Below are positions 32,930 to 42,478 of a stretch of DNA of 64,000 nucleotides, one piece after another. How positions within the stretch are numbered: position 1 is the first letter of the stretch; each line of letters starts with the position of its first letter. The stretch comes from Mesorhizobium sp. Its GTDB lineage: Bacteria > Pseudomonadota > Alphaproteobacteria > Rhizobiales > Rhizobiaceae. The position numbers were made by a program, and so were the translations under genes. The notes below the pieces were generated by a model that had not been told where the DNA came from, searched no databases, and saw only the letters and a list, made by a program, of their open reading frames with translations. The DNA lies in assembly GCA_004020645.1 (NCBI GenBank), contig SAQL01000015.1:62001-126000 (forward strand), read 5' to 3'.

Positions 32930-33589
32930 ATGCAGGAAACGTCTCTTTACATGCCGGTGAAGCGGTTTCTTGAGGGGCTGGAATTCACCGTCAAAGGCGA
33001 AGTTGGTGGTTGCGACGTCGTGGGGTTGCGCGACGGCGAGCCGCCCGTGGTCGTCATCTGCGAATTGAAATTGCAATTCAACCTCGAGCTCATACTTCAA
33101 GGTGTCGATCGTGCAGCGTCATGCGATGAGGTCTGGCTCGCGGCGCGGATGTCGGCCCGCGGCAAAGGCCGTGAGCATGATCGCCGGTTCCGCGCACTGT
33201 GCAGGCGGCTTGGTTTCGGGCTTCTGGGGGTTGGCTCCGCCGGCAACGTCGAATTGCTGCTCAGCCCGGCCGCCTTGCCGCCCCGGCGAGACCCGAGGCG
33301 AAGATCGCGCCTGGTGGACGAGCATCGGCGCCGGCGCGGCGATCCTGTGGTCGGCGGCGGCTCGCGTACGCCGACAATGACCGCTTACCGGCAGGATGCG
33401 CTGGCCTGCGCCGCTGCCATGGTCGACGGCCCGAAGCGCCCGCGCGACTTGAAAACCATTTCACCACGCGCTGCCAAGATCCTGCTTCACAACGTCTATG
33501 GCTGGTTCGCCAGGGCCGAGCGCGGCGTCTATGCGCTTACAGAGGCTGGCCAAGCAGCCTTGCAGCGCTGGCCCCAACCGGCTCCATGA
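32930..33589 (+). CDS. DUF2161 domain putative nuclease/phosphodiesterase
   Basis: 219 aa. The N-terminal part has a PD-(D/E)XK-like pattern: GCDVVGLRDGEPPVVVICEL followed by KLQFNLELILQGVDR, with D, E-x-K in the expected order. The end (PRAAKILLHNVYGWFARAERG then VYALTEAGQAAL) resembles a small winged helix. Family function is not established. The island begins directly after its stop. Confidence 0.82.
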   Translation: MQETSLYMPVKRFLEGLEFTVKGEVGGCDVVGLRDGEPPVVVICELKLQFNLELILQGVDRAASCDEVWLAARMSARGKGREHDRRFRALCRRLGFGLLGVGSAGNVELLLSPAALPPRRDPRRRSRLVDEHRRRRGDPVVGGGSRTPTMTAYRQDALACAAAMVDGPKRPRDLKTISPRAAKILLHNVYGWFARAERGVYALTEAGQAALQRWPQPAP

Positions 33590-33620
33590 CGAGGCCGGCA
33601 CGAGTCGTTTGAGCGGCTTG

Positions 33621-34178
33621 CAGCGGCAGGGGCGGCTCGCCGGCCGCCTGGATTTGACGCGCATCGGCAGGGCCGGACACTCTTATGGAGGCGTCTCGAC
33701 GATGGTTGCCGCAGGGCAGCGAATGGGTCCGGGCGGGCAGTGGTCGTTCAAGGAGCCAAGAATTCGCGCTGGCTTGGTCATGAGCCCGAACATACCCATC
33801 CAAGGCGGCGTGTTGGTCGCCCTTTACCGCGATATCAGAATCCCGCTGTTTCACATTACGGGCACGAGAGATGGCAATGCGGTGCCCGGCAACAAGGAAT
33901 TCGATCCGATACAACGGACCCTTCTTTACGAAGCGCTGACCATCCCTCATCAATATCTGCTCGTTCTTGAACGTGCTGACCACAATTCGTTTTCCGGCCT
34001 GAAGTACGAACCACACGCCCACGGCCCCGCGGACGAGACCCGTTACACGCGCGTCGTACAAGACGGAGCAGTGTCGTTCTTCGATGCCTACCTGAATGGG
34101 AAAACGGCGGCTCTGGCGGCCCTTCGCCACGAGTTTCAATCCAGCCTTGAGCCGACCGACAGGTTCGAATGGAAATAG
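33621..34178 (+). pseudogene. 5'-truncated dienelactone hydrolase-like gene
   Basis: The frame begins to look like a secreted alpha/beta hydrolase only from GRLAGRLDLTRIGRAGHSYG; the nucleophile Ser (GHSYGG), acid region PLFHITGTRDGNAVPG and catalytic His (ERADHNSFSG) are there, but the first half of the fold and any signal peptide are missing. Upstream the frame runs into the DUF2161 gene in another phase. So this is the back half of a gene cut by a rearrangement at about 33.6 kb. Confidence 0.75.
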
Positions 34179-34353
34179 CGGGAAGTCCGCCAGCGCAATG
34201 GGGTCTGATCCCATATTGGGTGAAGGATCCGTTGGCTTCAGCGCTTTCTTAAAAATTACCCTGACACAGTGAATTACGATATCCGAACTGGAGAATGTAC
34301 CGGCCATTCTGTTACAACCCGGCGGCGGAATCGAGAAATGATCGGGGTACAAG

Positions 34354-37254
34354 TTGGCGGGAGCAACGGCGGGGACATTCGAGAGCGGCGATCTTGTTCG
34401 CCTGAGGGGCCGCGAATGGGCTGTGGAATGCGCGCCTGACAACACATCCGTGCTGCAGGCATACGATCTTGCGTGCATTGATGACGACGCGCAAGGCGAG
34501 CGGCTTCGCGCAATCCTTGAGGCCGAGCTTGATCTCAGACGCGTTGAGGACGACGTCTGGCAACGGATCGGCGAAAGCGGAACCGACAATCCCGAGATAT
34601 TTGCGGCCCACCTGCGAGCCGTAACATGGCGATCGGCAACCGCCGCCGACCGTGATCTGTTTCAGGCTCCGTTCAGGGCAGGCATCAGGCTGGACCCCTA
34701 CCAATTGCTGCCGCTCGCCAAGGCGCTTCGTCTGCCTCGGGTGAACCTGCTCATCGCCGATGACGTGGGTCTCGGCAAAACGGTGGAAGCAGGACTCGTC
34801 CTGCGCGAGATGCTGCTTCGCCGCCGTGTCGACTATGTCGTGGTTTCGAGCCCGGCCGCCATGACGGCGCAATGGCAGGACGAACTGGCGCAGAAGTTCG
34901 GTCTCGGCTTCACCATCATTGATCGCGATTATCTGGCGGCCGTCCGCCGCAACTACGGCTTCTCCGCGAATCCCTGGTCAGTCGGCTCGCGCTTCATCAT
35001 TTCGCACAGCCTGCTGGCGGACGAGTCCTACTCCGACGGCCTCATCCAGCTGTTCGGCAACTTCCGGCCGCGGGCCATGCTGATCCTTGACGAGGCGCAT
35101 CACGCGGCGCCTGCCAGCGGCATGGCCTATGCCACGGATAGCCAGTTTACGCGCGCTGTACGAAACCTTGCCGAGCGGTTCGAGCATCGCCTCTTCCTCT
35201 CCGCCACACCGCACAACGGCCACTCCAACAGTTTCTCGTCACTTCTGGAAATCCTCGACCCACAGCGCTTCACCCGGGGTGTGCCGGTCGAGCCCGACCA
35301 TCTCGATCCAGTCATGGTGCGACGGCTGAAGAGCGATCTCCTGAAGCTCGACGTGTCCAAATTCCCGAAGCGGAGGATCGAGCCGGTCGTCCTTTCGAAC
35401 CTTCCTGCAGACACGCCCGAACTGGTTCTGTCCGATCTCTTTGAGGATTATCGCTCGTGGTGCGAGGCCGGGCTGCAGGGCACGTCTCTGGCAAAGGCCC
35501 GGTTCGTCATGTCCGGCCTGCAGCAGCGATTGCTGTCGTCGATTCCAGCATTCGCCCGCAGCCTGCGCAAGCATCTGGAGACGCTGAAGCGGCACCGGGA
35601 CAAGGTGAAAAAGTCCGGTCCGGACACGTCTGCCACCCTGATGGCGGACTTGCCAGAACTCGAATTCAGAGAAGGTGCGAGCGAAGACAGCCTGCTGAAA
35701 GCCGTCCAGGACCAGGAGGACGAGCTTGCGGAGGCCGCAACCGAAGCCATCACGTCGGTCATCAGGAACTTCGATGAAGCGATCTCGCGGGTCGAGGCGA
35801 TGCTGGAGGTCGCGCGGCGCAACGAGCGCAAGCCGGACGCTCGGGTCGAATGGCTGGTCGACTGGATCGAGAAGAACATGATGTCTTCGCCGGGCCGGTG
35901 GAACGAGCGCCGGCTCCTGATTTTCACCGAATGGGAAGATACCCGGCTCTGGCTGGAACGGCGGCTCAAGGAGGCGTTCGAGGACTCCGAGCGCAGTGAC
36001 GAGCGCATCGCCACCTTTACAGGGATCACGGGGCAGGACCGGCGAGAGCAGGTGAAATTCGCCTTCAACGCCGACCCGGCCAGGGAGCCGCTGCGGATAT
36101 TGCTGTGCACGGACGCGGCGCGTGAAGGCATTAACCTGCAAACACGGTGCCACGACCTTGTCCATTTCGACCTGCCGTGGAACCCTTCGCGTCTGGAACA
36201 GCGCAACGGCCGCATCGACCGCAAATTGCAGCCCGCCGATAGCGTCACCTGCCGCTATTTCGTGTATGCCCAGCGCGCCGAGGATCAAGTCCTGGCGGCT
36301 CTCGTCCGCAAAACCGAAACCATCCGCAGCCAGCTCGGCTCCGCCGGACAGGTTCTTGGCGAGCGCATCCACAGGAGGCTGTCGAGCACGGGCATCACAC
36401 GGCAATCGGCGGCGGCTATGGCTCGCGAGATCGAAGCCGAGGACGGCGATGCGTTCGTCCGCCGGGCACGGCGCGACATGGCTGATGAGGAAGAGAAGCG
36501 GCTTGCGCGTCTTTCCCGTGAACTCGGCGTTCTCGACCGCGAATTGAATGAAGCCCGCGAGCGCGTCGGCATTGAGCCGGAGGAGCTGCAATCGGTCATC
36601 CGGACCGCGCTGTCGCGTGATGGTGTGCCCCTGGCACCTGCACCGGACCTCGGTGTCGATGGTGCGTTCAGGCTAGACCCGAGCCTTCCGGTATTCGCCA
36701 AAGATTCGTCTTGGAGTGACCTGTTCGACGAGCTGCGCGAAGGCAGGCCGCCAAAACGCAGGCAGCTCGCGGAATGGCGGGCAAAGAAACCCGTTAGGGC
36801 CATCACTTTCGACGCACCCGTCCTTCCTGACGGCCGCGATGCCGACGGCGTGGTCCACGTGCATCTCGAACATCGACTGGTGCGCCGCCTGCTGTCGCGC
36901 TTCGTTTCCCATGGATTCCAGGCGGGCCTAAATCGCGCGAGCGTCATCTACTCCCCGGGCACCCAGGCGCGTGTCGTTCTCATCGGCAGGCTTGCTCTAT
37001 TCGGCCCGGCCGCCGCGCGGCTGCACGAGGAAATCCTGCCGGTGACGGCGTTCTGGAGCGAGGCTGCCCGCGCGGGTCAGGGCCTCAAGGCGTTCGGCGC
37101 AGTGGGAGAGGAAACCACGCTGGCTGAATTGCAAGAGGCGCTGAAGACCGCGACCATGCCGCCAGGACGAACTGCATCTGATTTCCGGCCCCCTCGGGAC
37201 CGTCGCGGGGCTGTACGAGATGGCGATCGACCTGCTGTCGTCACGCCCGGGTAG
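34354..37254 (+). CDS. drmD: DISARM DrmD-like SNF2 helicase, 3' end replaced
   Basis: 966 aa from a TTG start. N-terminal region, then a Snf2-type helicase: Walker A ADDVGLGKTVEAG (about 133-148), LILDEAHHAAP (about 243-250), motif III LFLSATPHNG (about 281), and the C-terminal half with FTEWEDTRLWLERR, CTDAAREGINLQ and RNGRIDRKLQ (about 585-626). This is the helicase of class 1 DISARM, an anti-phage system. Genuine sequence seems to stop near 37155; the last 30 or so residues (ASDFRPPRDRRGAVRDGDRP) are drmA DNA read out of frame, so the true C-terminus and drmMI are gone. The helicase core is intact. Confidence 0.82.
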   Translation: MAGATAGTFESGDLVRLRGREWAVECAPDNTSVLQAYDLACIDDDAQGERLRAILEAELDLRRVEDDVWQRIGESGTDNPEIFAAHLRAVTWRSATAADRDLFQAPFRAGIRLDPYQLLPLAKALRLPRVNLLIADDVGLGKTVEAGLVLREMLLRRRVDYVVVSSPAAMTAQWQDELAQKFGLGFTIIDRDYLAAVRRNYGFSANPWSVGSRFIISHSLLADESYSDGLIQLFGNFRPRAMLILDEAHHAAPASGMAYATDSQFTRAVRNLAERFEHRLFLSATPHNGHSNSFSSLLEILDPQRFTRGVPVEPDHLDPVMVRRLKSDLLKLDVSKFPKRRIEPVVLSNLPADTPELVLSDLFEDYRSWCEAGLQGTSLAKARFVMSGLQQRLLSSIPAFARSLRKHLETLKRHRDKVKKSGPDTSATLMADLPELEFREGASEDSLLKAVQDQEDELAEAATEAITSVIRNFDEAISRVEAMLEVARRNERKPDARVEWLVDWIEKNMMSSPGRWNERRLLIFTEWEDTRLWLERRLKEAFEDSERSDERIATFTGITGQDRREQVKFAFNADPAREPLRILLCTDAAREGINLQTRCHDLVHFDLPWNPSRLEQRNGRIDRKLQPADSVTCRYFVYAQRAEDQVLAALVRKTETIRSQLGSAGQVLGERIHRRLSSTGITRQSAAAMAREIEAEDGDAFVRRARRDMADEEEKRLARLSRELGVLDRELNEARERVGIEPEELQSVIRTALSRDGVPLAPAPDLGVDGAFRLDPSLPVFAKDSSWSDLFDELREGRPPKRRQLAEWRAKKPVRAITFDAPVLPDGRDADGVVHVHLEHRLVRRLLSRFVSHGFQAGLNRASVIYSPGTQARVVLIGRLALFGPAAARLHEEILPVTAFWSEAARAGQGLKAFGAVGEETTLAELQEALKTATMPPGRTASDFRPPRDRRGAVRDGDRPAVVTPG

Positions 37255-38542
37255 GCAAGGACCCGTCCGGCCAAAAATAGTCGCCTCAACCGCGACGGTG
37301 CGGCGTGCGGAAAAGCAGATCGCGGCTCTCTTCGATCGCTCCGAGACGGCCGTATTCCCCCCTCCCGGCATCGATCGCACCGACAGCTTCTTCGCACGGA
37401 CAGTGCCATCATCGGAAGAGCCGGCTCGCCTCTATGTCGGCGTGGCCAGTCAGGGCCGTGGACCGAAGCTACTGTTCCTGCGCAGCATGCAGACCATGCT
37501 TGCAGGGGCGCAGGCATTGAGTTCTCCGTCCTCGACGAGCGACGAAGACCCAGCTGATCCGTATCTCACGGTGCTTGCCTACTTCAATGCATTGCGAGAA
37601 CTCGGGGGAGCTCGTCGTATTGTTGAGGACGAAATCCGCGAGCATGTGGCGAGCTATGGTGACAAACGGCAACGCGTCCTGCCTGCTGGTCCAGAATTTG
37701 CCAATCGACAGATGCGGCAACCGCTCGAACTCACGTCGCGCGTCACGACGGACGAGGTGGCGTTGGCAAAAGAACGGCTCGGCAAGGCCCTGACAAACGA
37801 CGGCGCTCTCAACGACGACAGCATAGACGTGGCCTTGGCAACGAACATGATATCGGTCGGACTGGACATCAGCCGACTCGGGCTGATGCTCGTTCAGGGG
37901 CAGCCGAAGACGGCAGCCGAATATATCCAGGCGACCAGCCGCGTCGGGCGGGCGAGCGGCAAGCCCGGACTGGTGGTCACGGTTCTCAACCTCCACAAGC
38001 CACGTGACCGAACGCATTATGAACAGTTCAGGGCGTTTCACGCGTCCTTCTATCGCGCGGTGGAAGCGACTAGCGTGACGCCGTTCGCGCCGAGGGCGCT
38101 GGACCGGGCGCTGGCCGCTGTTATCGTTGCCGCAGCCCGGCATTACGATCCAGCGCTTTCGCCATCTGCTGCGGTCGGCAGGCTGGAAGCCCATCCCGGT
38201 ATCCGTGACACGGTCAACGCTGCCCTGCGGCGCAGGGCGCTCAACGCTGGCGTGGACGAGGCGTCGATCGAACGCGCGGCTTCGCGTGCGCAGGAACTCT
38301 TCGACATGTGGGAACAGGTTGCCGAAGCCCAGACGGCAACCGGTGGCACCTTTACCTATGATGGTTCCGGAGTGGAAAGACGGCTCCTGCAATATCCACT
38401 GGACCGGAGGGCCGAAACGCTCGATCCGGTCCACCAGCGCTTTGTAGCGGCGCGTTCAATGCGTGACGTTGAGTATTCCGTCTTCCTGAAGACGTGCGAT
38501 CCTTTCGGCCGCCCATTGCAGGAATCGGAGCAAGATCAATGA
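37163..38542 (+). pseudogene. drmA: Back part of DISARM helicase drmA
   Basis: Begins abruptly at QDELHLISGPLGTVAGLYE, the DEAD-like motif of DrmA, in a different frame from drmD, and continues with KIVASTATVRRAEKQI (motif III) and the C-terminal helicase motifs TNMISVGLDISRLGLMLVQG and AEYIQATSRVGRASGKPG. The front half with Walker A is missing, so ATPase activity is not expected. The remaining frame from its first ATG (37220) would give 440 aa. Its stop overlaps the drmB start (ATGA). Loss by one deletion that also removed drmMI is the simplest reading. Confidence 0.82.
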
Positions 38543-40413
38543 GCCGCCCGAAACAGAGCCTAAGCCAGCTATTCACGTCTTTCGGTCCAGGCGCGATGCT
38601 CGACCTTCCTACCCGGTCGGTTGTCGTCGCAGGTCTCGATCACTGGGACGGAAACAAGGCGGCATTCAAGCGGATCGAGGAGCCCAGGCTGACGACGCTT
38701 CTTCAGACTGTCCTTTCGGGAACAGGACGCTGGGACCCGGCTAAGCCGGTCCAACTGCGGACACCGCCGATCGCGCAGGACAACCAGAACGAGACTGACC
38801 CGGCGAGCGTCGCCGTCAGGGTGTTTCCGACATGGTTCACCTGCGAGGGGATTGCCGAAGACGGGGCAGCGAATGCGCGCCGTAGGCGTCTCGCGCGATG
38901 GAACGAATTGGACGCAAGCGGCGGTCGAAAGAAATTCCAGCGCGACGACGGCAAAAAGGTCGATGTCACACCGATCCGCTTTGTTGGCGCCTGCAAGAAG
39001 GGACATCTCCAGGACATCGATTGGAAATGGCTCGTGCACCGCGGCGAAAAGTGCAGCGAAGCGCTATGGATCGAGGAACAGGGAACCAGTGCCGATCCTT
39101 CCAACATTCGTATCGGTTGCCATTGCGGTCGGCCGTCGGTGTCGCTTGCCGACGCCTTCAAGCCCGGCTTCCTTGGAAGCTGCAAGGGAAAACGTCCGTG
39201 GCTCGACACGGAAGAACCAGGATGCGCTGAGCCGTTGCACTTCCTGTCGCGCTCGGCGACGAATACTTACTTCCCCCAAGCGGTAACGATCATCTCTCTG
39301 CCCATCCATGAGGATGCGCTGAGCGAAGCCATCCGCAAGCATTGGTCGAGCCTCCACTCCGCCTCGGACCCGAATTTCATTGGCGTGCTGAAGAACGTCC
39401 CCGAAATCGGATCAATGCTGGCGGCTTACAGCAATGACGAAATCTACCAGCGGATCGTGCGCATGCGCGAAGCGGTCGTGCGCGAAGCCGCACAGGATCC
39501 GAAGATGGCCGAATATGATCTGCTCGCCAGCGGCGACAGGTTCATTGGCACCGATGCGGCGGAAGAACCGCTATTCGCGGAAACGATCGATGTTGCGGAT
39601 ATCGATCGTTGTGTCACGATGGACCGTAAGCCTCTGCTGGACGCGGTCGTTGCCGTGCATCGGTTGAAGGCGGTGACCTGTCTCTATGGCTTCACGCGCC
39701 TGGAACCCGCGCCCACGCTCGCGGATGAAATGCTCGACGAGGTGCAGCTCGCCGTCGACGGAGCGCCCTTGGCCGAGGCGACGGACTGGTTGCCCGCCAT
39801 GGAGCAGACCGGCGAGGGCGTCTTCTTCAGCGTCAAGCCCGCTGCGATACGGGAATGGCTGCAAAGGAAACCTGTCGCAGAGCGGGGTCGAATTTTGTCG
39901 CGCGGAGCCAAAAGCTACGAAAATCGTCATAACGTGAAGCAGCCTTTCAAGGGCATGCCGTACATCCTGCTCCATTCGCTTTCGCATGCCCTCATGGAAG
40001 AGATTTCCCTCGACTGCGGTTACCCGCTGAGTTCGCTGAAGGAGCGGGTTTACGCGATGACCGGGAACGGCTCTGATCGGCCCGACCGTTTCGGAATCCT
40101 GATTTACACGGCCAGCGCCGGCGCGCAGGGAACGCTGGGTGGTCTAACCGAGATCGCGGCAAGGATTCCACGCTTGATTGAGAGCAGCCTCGATCGTCTC
40201 CGGCTGTGCTCAAACGATCCTGTCTGTGCCGATCACGATCCGTCCGTCCCGGGCGACGAGCGCTCGCTGATCGGAGCAGCTTGTCACGCATGCGCCCTGG
40301 TGCCCGAGACGAGTTGCGAGAACCGTAACAACTTCCTGGACCGCTCGCTGCTCGTCGATACGGTGGCAGGATCCGACGCTCACCTTTGGAAATCCCCTGG
40401 GGCGGCCGAATAG
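38539..40413 (+). CDS. drmB: DISARM protein DrmB (DUF1998)
   Basis: 624 aa from the ATG at 38539, which overlaps the drmA stop. The N-terminus SLSQLFTSFGPGAMLDLPTR and the DUF1998 region PYILLHSLSHALMEEISLDC, ILIYTASAGAQGTLGGL and the Cys cluster around CSNDPVCADHDP ... CHACALVPETSCENR (probable zinc site) are as in DrmB. In class 1 systems drmC (phospholipase D-like) follows; here only 320 bases remain before tRNA-Glu and drmC is absent. The gene itself looks intact. Confidence 0.85.
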   Translation: MSRPKQSLSQLFTSFGPGAMLDLPTRSVVVAGLDHWDGNKAAFKRIEEPRLTTLLQTVLSGTGRWDPAKPVQLRTPPIAQDNQNETDPASVAVRVFPTWFTCEGIAEDGAANARRRRLARWNELDASGGRKKFQRDDGKKVDVTPIRFVGACKKGHLQDIDWKWLVHRGEKCSEALWIEEQGTSADPSNIRIGCHCGRPSVSLADAFKPGFLGSCKGKRPWLDTEEPGCAEPLHFLSRSATNTYFPQAVTIISLPIHEDALSEAIRKHWSSLHSASDPNFIGVLKNVPEIGSMLAAYSNDEIYQRIVRMREAVVREAAQDPKMAEYDLLASGDRFIGTDAAEEPLFAETIDVADIDRCVTMDRKPLLDAVVAVHRLKAVTCLYGFTRLEPAPTLADEMLDEVQLAVDGAPLAEATDWLPAMEQTGEGVFFSVKPAAIREWLQRKPVAERGRILSRGAKSYENRHNVKQPFKGMPYILLHSLSHALMEEISLDCGYPLSSLKERVYAMTGNGSDRPDRFGILIYTASAGAQGTLGGLTEIAARIPRLIESSLDRLRLCSNDPVCADHDPSVPGDERSLIGAACHACALVPETSCENRNNFLDRSLLVDTVAGSDAHLWKSPGAAE

Positions 40414-40607
40414 CGGGTTCTCGATGGGAATCTGATAACACATAGCTTCTGGAGGCAAACCAACGTCTTTTGACCAGACTTGCCACGCAGATTTGGCCGC
40501 TCGTAAGCGGACCTTCGCCGGGACCAGCGTCTATTGGGGAGTCACGGAGGCCGACGATGTCCATCGTTCGGGTGTTCTGTCAGCCGCTAGCGAAACGCCA
40601 CCGGCAC

Positions 40608-40730
40608 TCACACTCTCTCATCCAGTAGCCAGAATTGCCCGACTTTTTGAGCTGTGTCCCACAGATTGAGGGCGACTTCCTGACGGTCCTCAGTCAACGT
40701 ATATTCGAAATTGATAAACTCAGGAGTCAT
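40608..40730 (-). pseudogene. Possible HxlR-type regulator remnant
   Basis: A 40-aa frame beginning at the 3' end of tRNA-Glu: MTPEFINFEYTLTEDRQEVA then LNLWDTAQKVGQFWLL. EYTLTE with a following helix recalls the C-terminal wing of HxlR regulators (EYSLT), without the DNA-binding part. Weak evidence. The rest of the gap after drmB (40414-40607) shows nothing. Confidence 0.25.
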
Positions 40731-40731
40731 C

Positions 40732-40806
40732 TGGTACGCCCAAGGGGAATCGAACCCCTGTTACCGCCGTGAAAGGGCGGTGTCCTGACCGCTAGACGAT
40801 GGGCGC
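40732..40806 (-). tRNA. tRNA-Glu (anticodon UUC)
   Basis: 75 bases with encoded CCA. Acceptor GCGCCCA pairs with TGGGCGT; anticodon arm CCGCC-CTTTCAC-GGCGG gives UUC; the D arm has TCTAGCGGTC and the T arm GGTTCGATTCC. Its 3' end points at the DISARM island, the usual side for integration. No copy of the tRNA 3' end was found at the far side of the island. Confidence 0.96.
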
Positions 40807-40995
40807 GCTCAGATGTGAGCGCTTATAGTTGCGTTGCACCAAACCGGCAACCCGTCTGCCGCTACCTGCGACAACTTTTTTCAGTGGCCGCAAAACCGCG
40901 CATTTTCGGCGATTTAGCCCGGTTCGGCGCGGCACCGCATGCCGTCATGAGACGGCGCATTGCGGACGTTGCATAAACGAGGGAAGAACCAGCCG

Positions 40996-42264
40996 TTACC
41001 GCCGCCGACGGCAGCGCCAGTTCCAGTCGCGCTCGGGACCGACGTCGATGTGAACAGATTCGGTATGGCAGTAGGTGCCTACGCCGCCGCGCCCGGGCAT
41101 GCTGCGGATATAGCTTGCCAGTTGCGCTTTCGAAACGCCTGGAACCTGGATGTCGGCAGCGGCGCAATACATGTGCAGCGAATTCTTGGCGCCGTTGGCA
41201 CGGCGGTTGCGGGCCGGGTCACGATAGCCGGAGGTGACGATCATCTTCTTGCCGTAGTGGCCCTCGATCGTCTTGAGCACGCGGACCAGCGAAGGTTTCA
41301 GGCAGGCAACGTCGACATTCTCGGTCTGCTTCAAAAGACCGTTGGGCGCCAGCCGGGCAAGCCCGGCAGCGGATGCCACCTGATAGGCGCCGCCTTCATC
41401 CTCGTTCAGATCGACGTCGCTGTCGTCGTCGAGGCCGGATTTGCGCTTGATCTCGAACAGTGCGGTCTTGCGTACGCCAGGCAGCGCGTCGTCGGTGAAA
41501 TGGCTGGTGTCGCCGATCGAAGCCAGTTGCATCGGCTTTTCAGCTGATTTGGCCGCGGCCAAGGTGATGGTCGGCTTTGCCGCCGCCGCCTTGGGCTGGG
41601 CGGACGCCGGTTTCTCGCCCGACCTGTTGTTGGCCTGCGGGGCAGGGGCCGCCGAGGCGGGCGTGGCGCTGAACAAAGAGGCGAGGAACCCCTTCTTCTT
41701 CGGCGCATAGGCTTGCGGCTGCGGCTCTCCGGCGGTCACATAAACCGGGTTGTTCATCGCCGGCGCGGCGGCCTCGGCCTTGGACTTCGGCGCGGCCGTG
41801 CCTGCATCGGCGGTTTCAGTCTTCTGCGCATCAGCGTCGGCCTGTTCAACCGTCTGCGCCGACTGTTCCTGTGGCTGCGGCGTCTGGCCCGCAGTCGCGT
41901 CTGCGCGCGCAGGAGCCGTGACGGGGAAGCCGGCATCGGACTTGGCGCCTCCCTGGGGGGCGCCTCCCTGGGTTCCCGGCTTGGCCATTGGCACATAAGC
42001 GACCTGCTCGGGAAGGCTTGCGTCGCCCTCGGCGGTCATCGTCATCTGTGAAGTCGTGATCTGCGACGACGAATCAACGGCGACCTGTTGAGTACCAGAG
42101 GCCGTGCTGATGTCCGAAGCAGAGGCGTTATAACCGGGCATGCCGACTGACATGGACGGGTCGCCGGCCGAGGTGCAGGACGCCAGGAGCACGGAGAAAA
42201 GCGCGGCCGCAATGGCGCGGCTTTCTCCCTTCGCGAGGCGCGATCCTGCTGATTCCAAAACCAA
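40996..42264 (-). CDS. Lipoprotein with M15/DUF882 peptidase domain
   Basis: 422 aa. Signal with lipobox LASC (Cys30), a long Ala/Gln/Pro-rich linker (about 45-270), then a C-terminal YcbK/DUF882-type domain: MIVTSGYRDPARNRRANGAK, SLHMYCAAADIQVPG and TYCHTESVHIDVGPERDW hold the H-x6-D and H-x-D zinc pattern of M15 peptidases. Probably trims or binds peptidoglycan peptides in the periplasm. An upstream start a few codons later is possible; the lipobox fits either way. Confidence 0.88.
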   Translation of the reverse strand: MVLESAGSRLAKGESRAIAAALFSVLLASCTSAGDPSMSVGMPGYNASASDISTASGTQQVAVDSSSQITTSQMTMTAEGDASLPEQVAYVPMAKPGTQGGAPQGGAKSDAGFPVTAPARADATAGQTPQPQEQSAQTVEQADADAQKTETADAGTAAPKSKAEAAAPAMNNPVYVTAGEPQPQAYAPKKKGFLASLFSATPASAAPAPQANNRSGEKPASAQPKAAAAKPTITLAAAKSAEKPMQLASIGDTSHFTDDALPGVRKTALFEIKRKSGLDDDSDVDLNEDEGGAYQVASAAGLARLAPNGLLKQTENVDVACLKPSLVRVLKTIEGHYGKKMIVTSGYRDPARNRRANGAKNSLHMYCAAADIQVPGVSKAQLASYIRSMPGRGGVGTYCHTESVHIDVGPERDWNWRCRRRR

Positions 42265-42478
42265 ATTCCCCCTCGATGTCCGGCCGGTAAATCATTGGCG
42301 CGGCATGGGACGTCTCGCCGAAATTAACCCTTGTCCCCGAACGGAAACGAGACCTGTGTCAAATCCGCAAGCCCCAGAGTATTTCGACGGCTAGAGAGGA
42401 ATCAGGGCTGCTTAAGGGTTGACGGCTCCATTTCGCCCTCTTTTACCGGCGCGTCAACTCACCACACATTACAGAAGG

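Noticed and set aside
40732..40806. Search for a duplicated tRNA-Glu 3' end (att site) left of the DISARM island
   Set aside because: No TGGTACGCCCAAGGGG-like copy was found around 33590-34350, so no att pair can be claimed.
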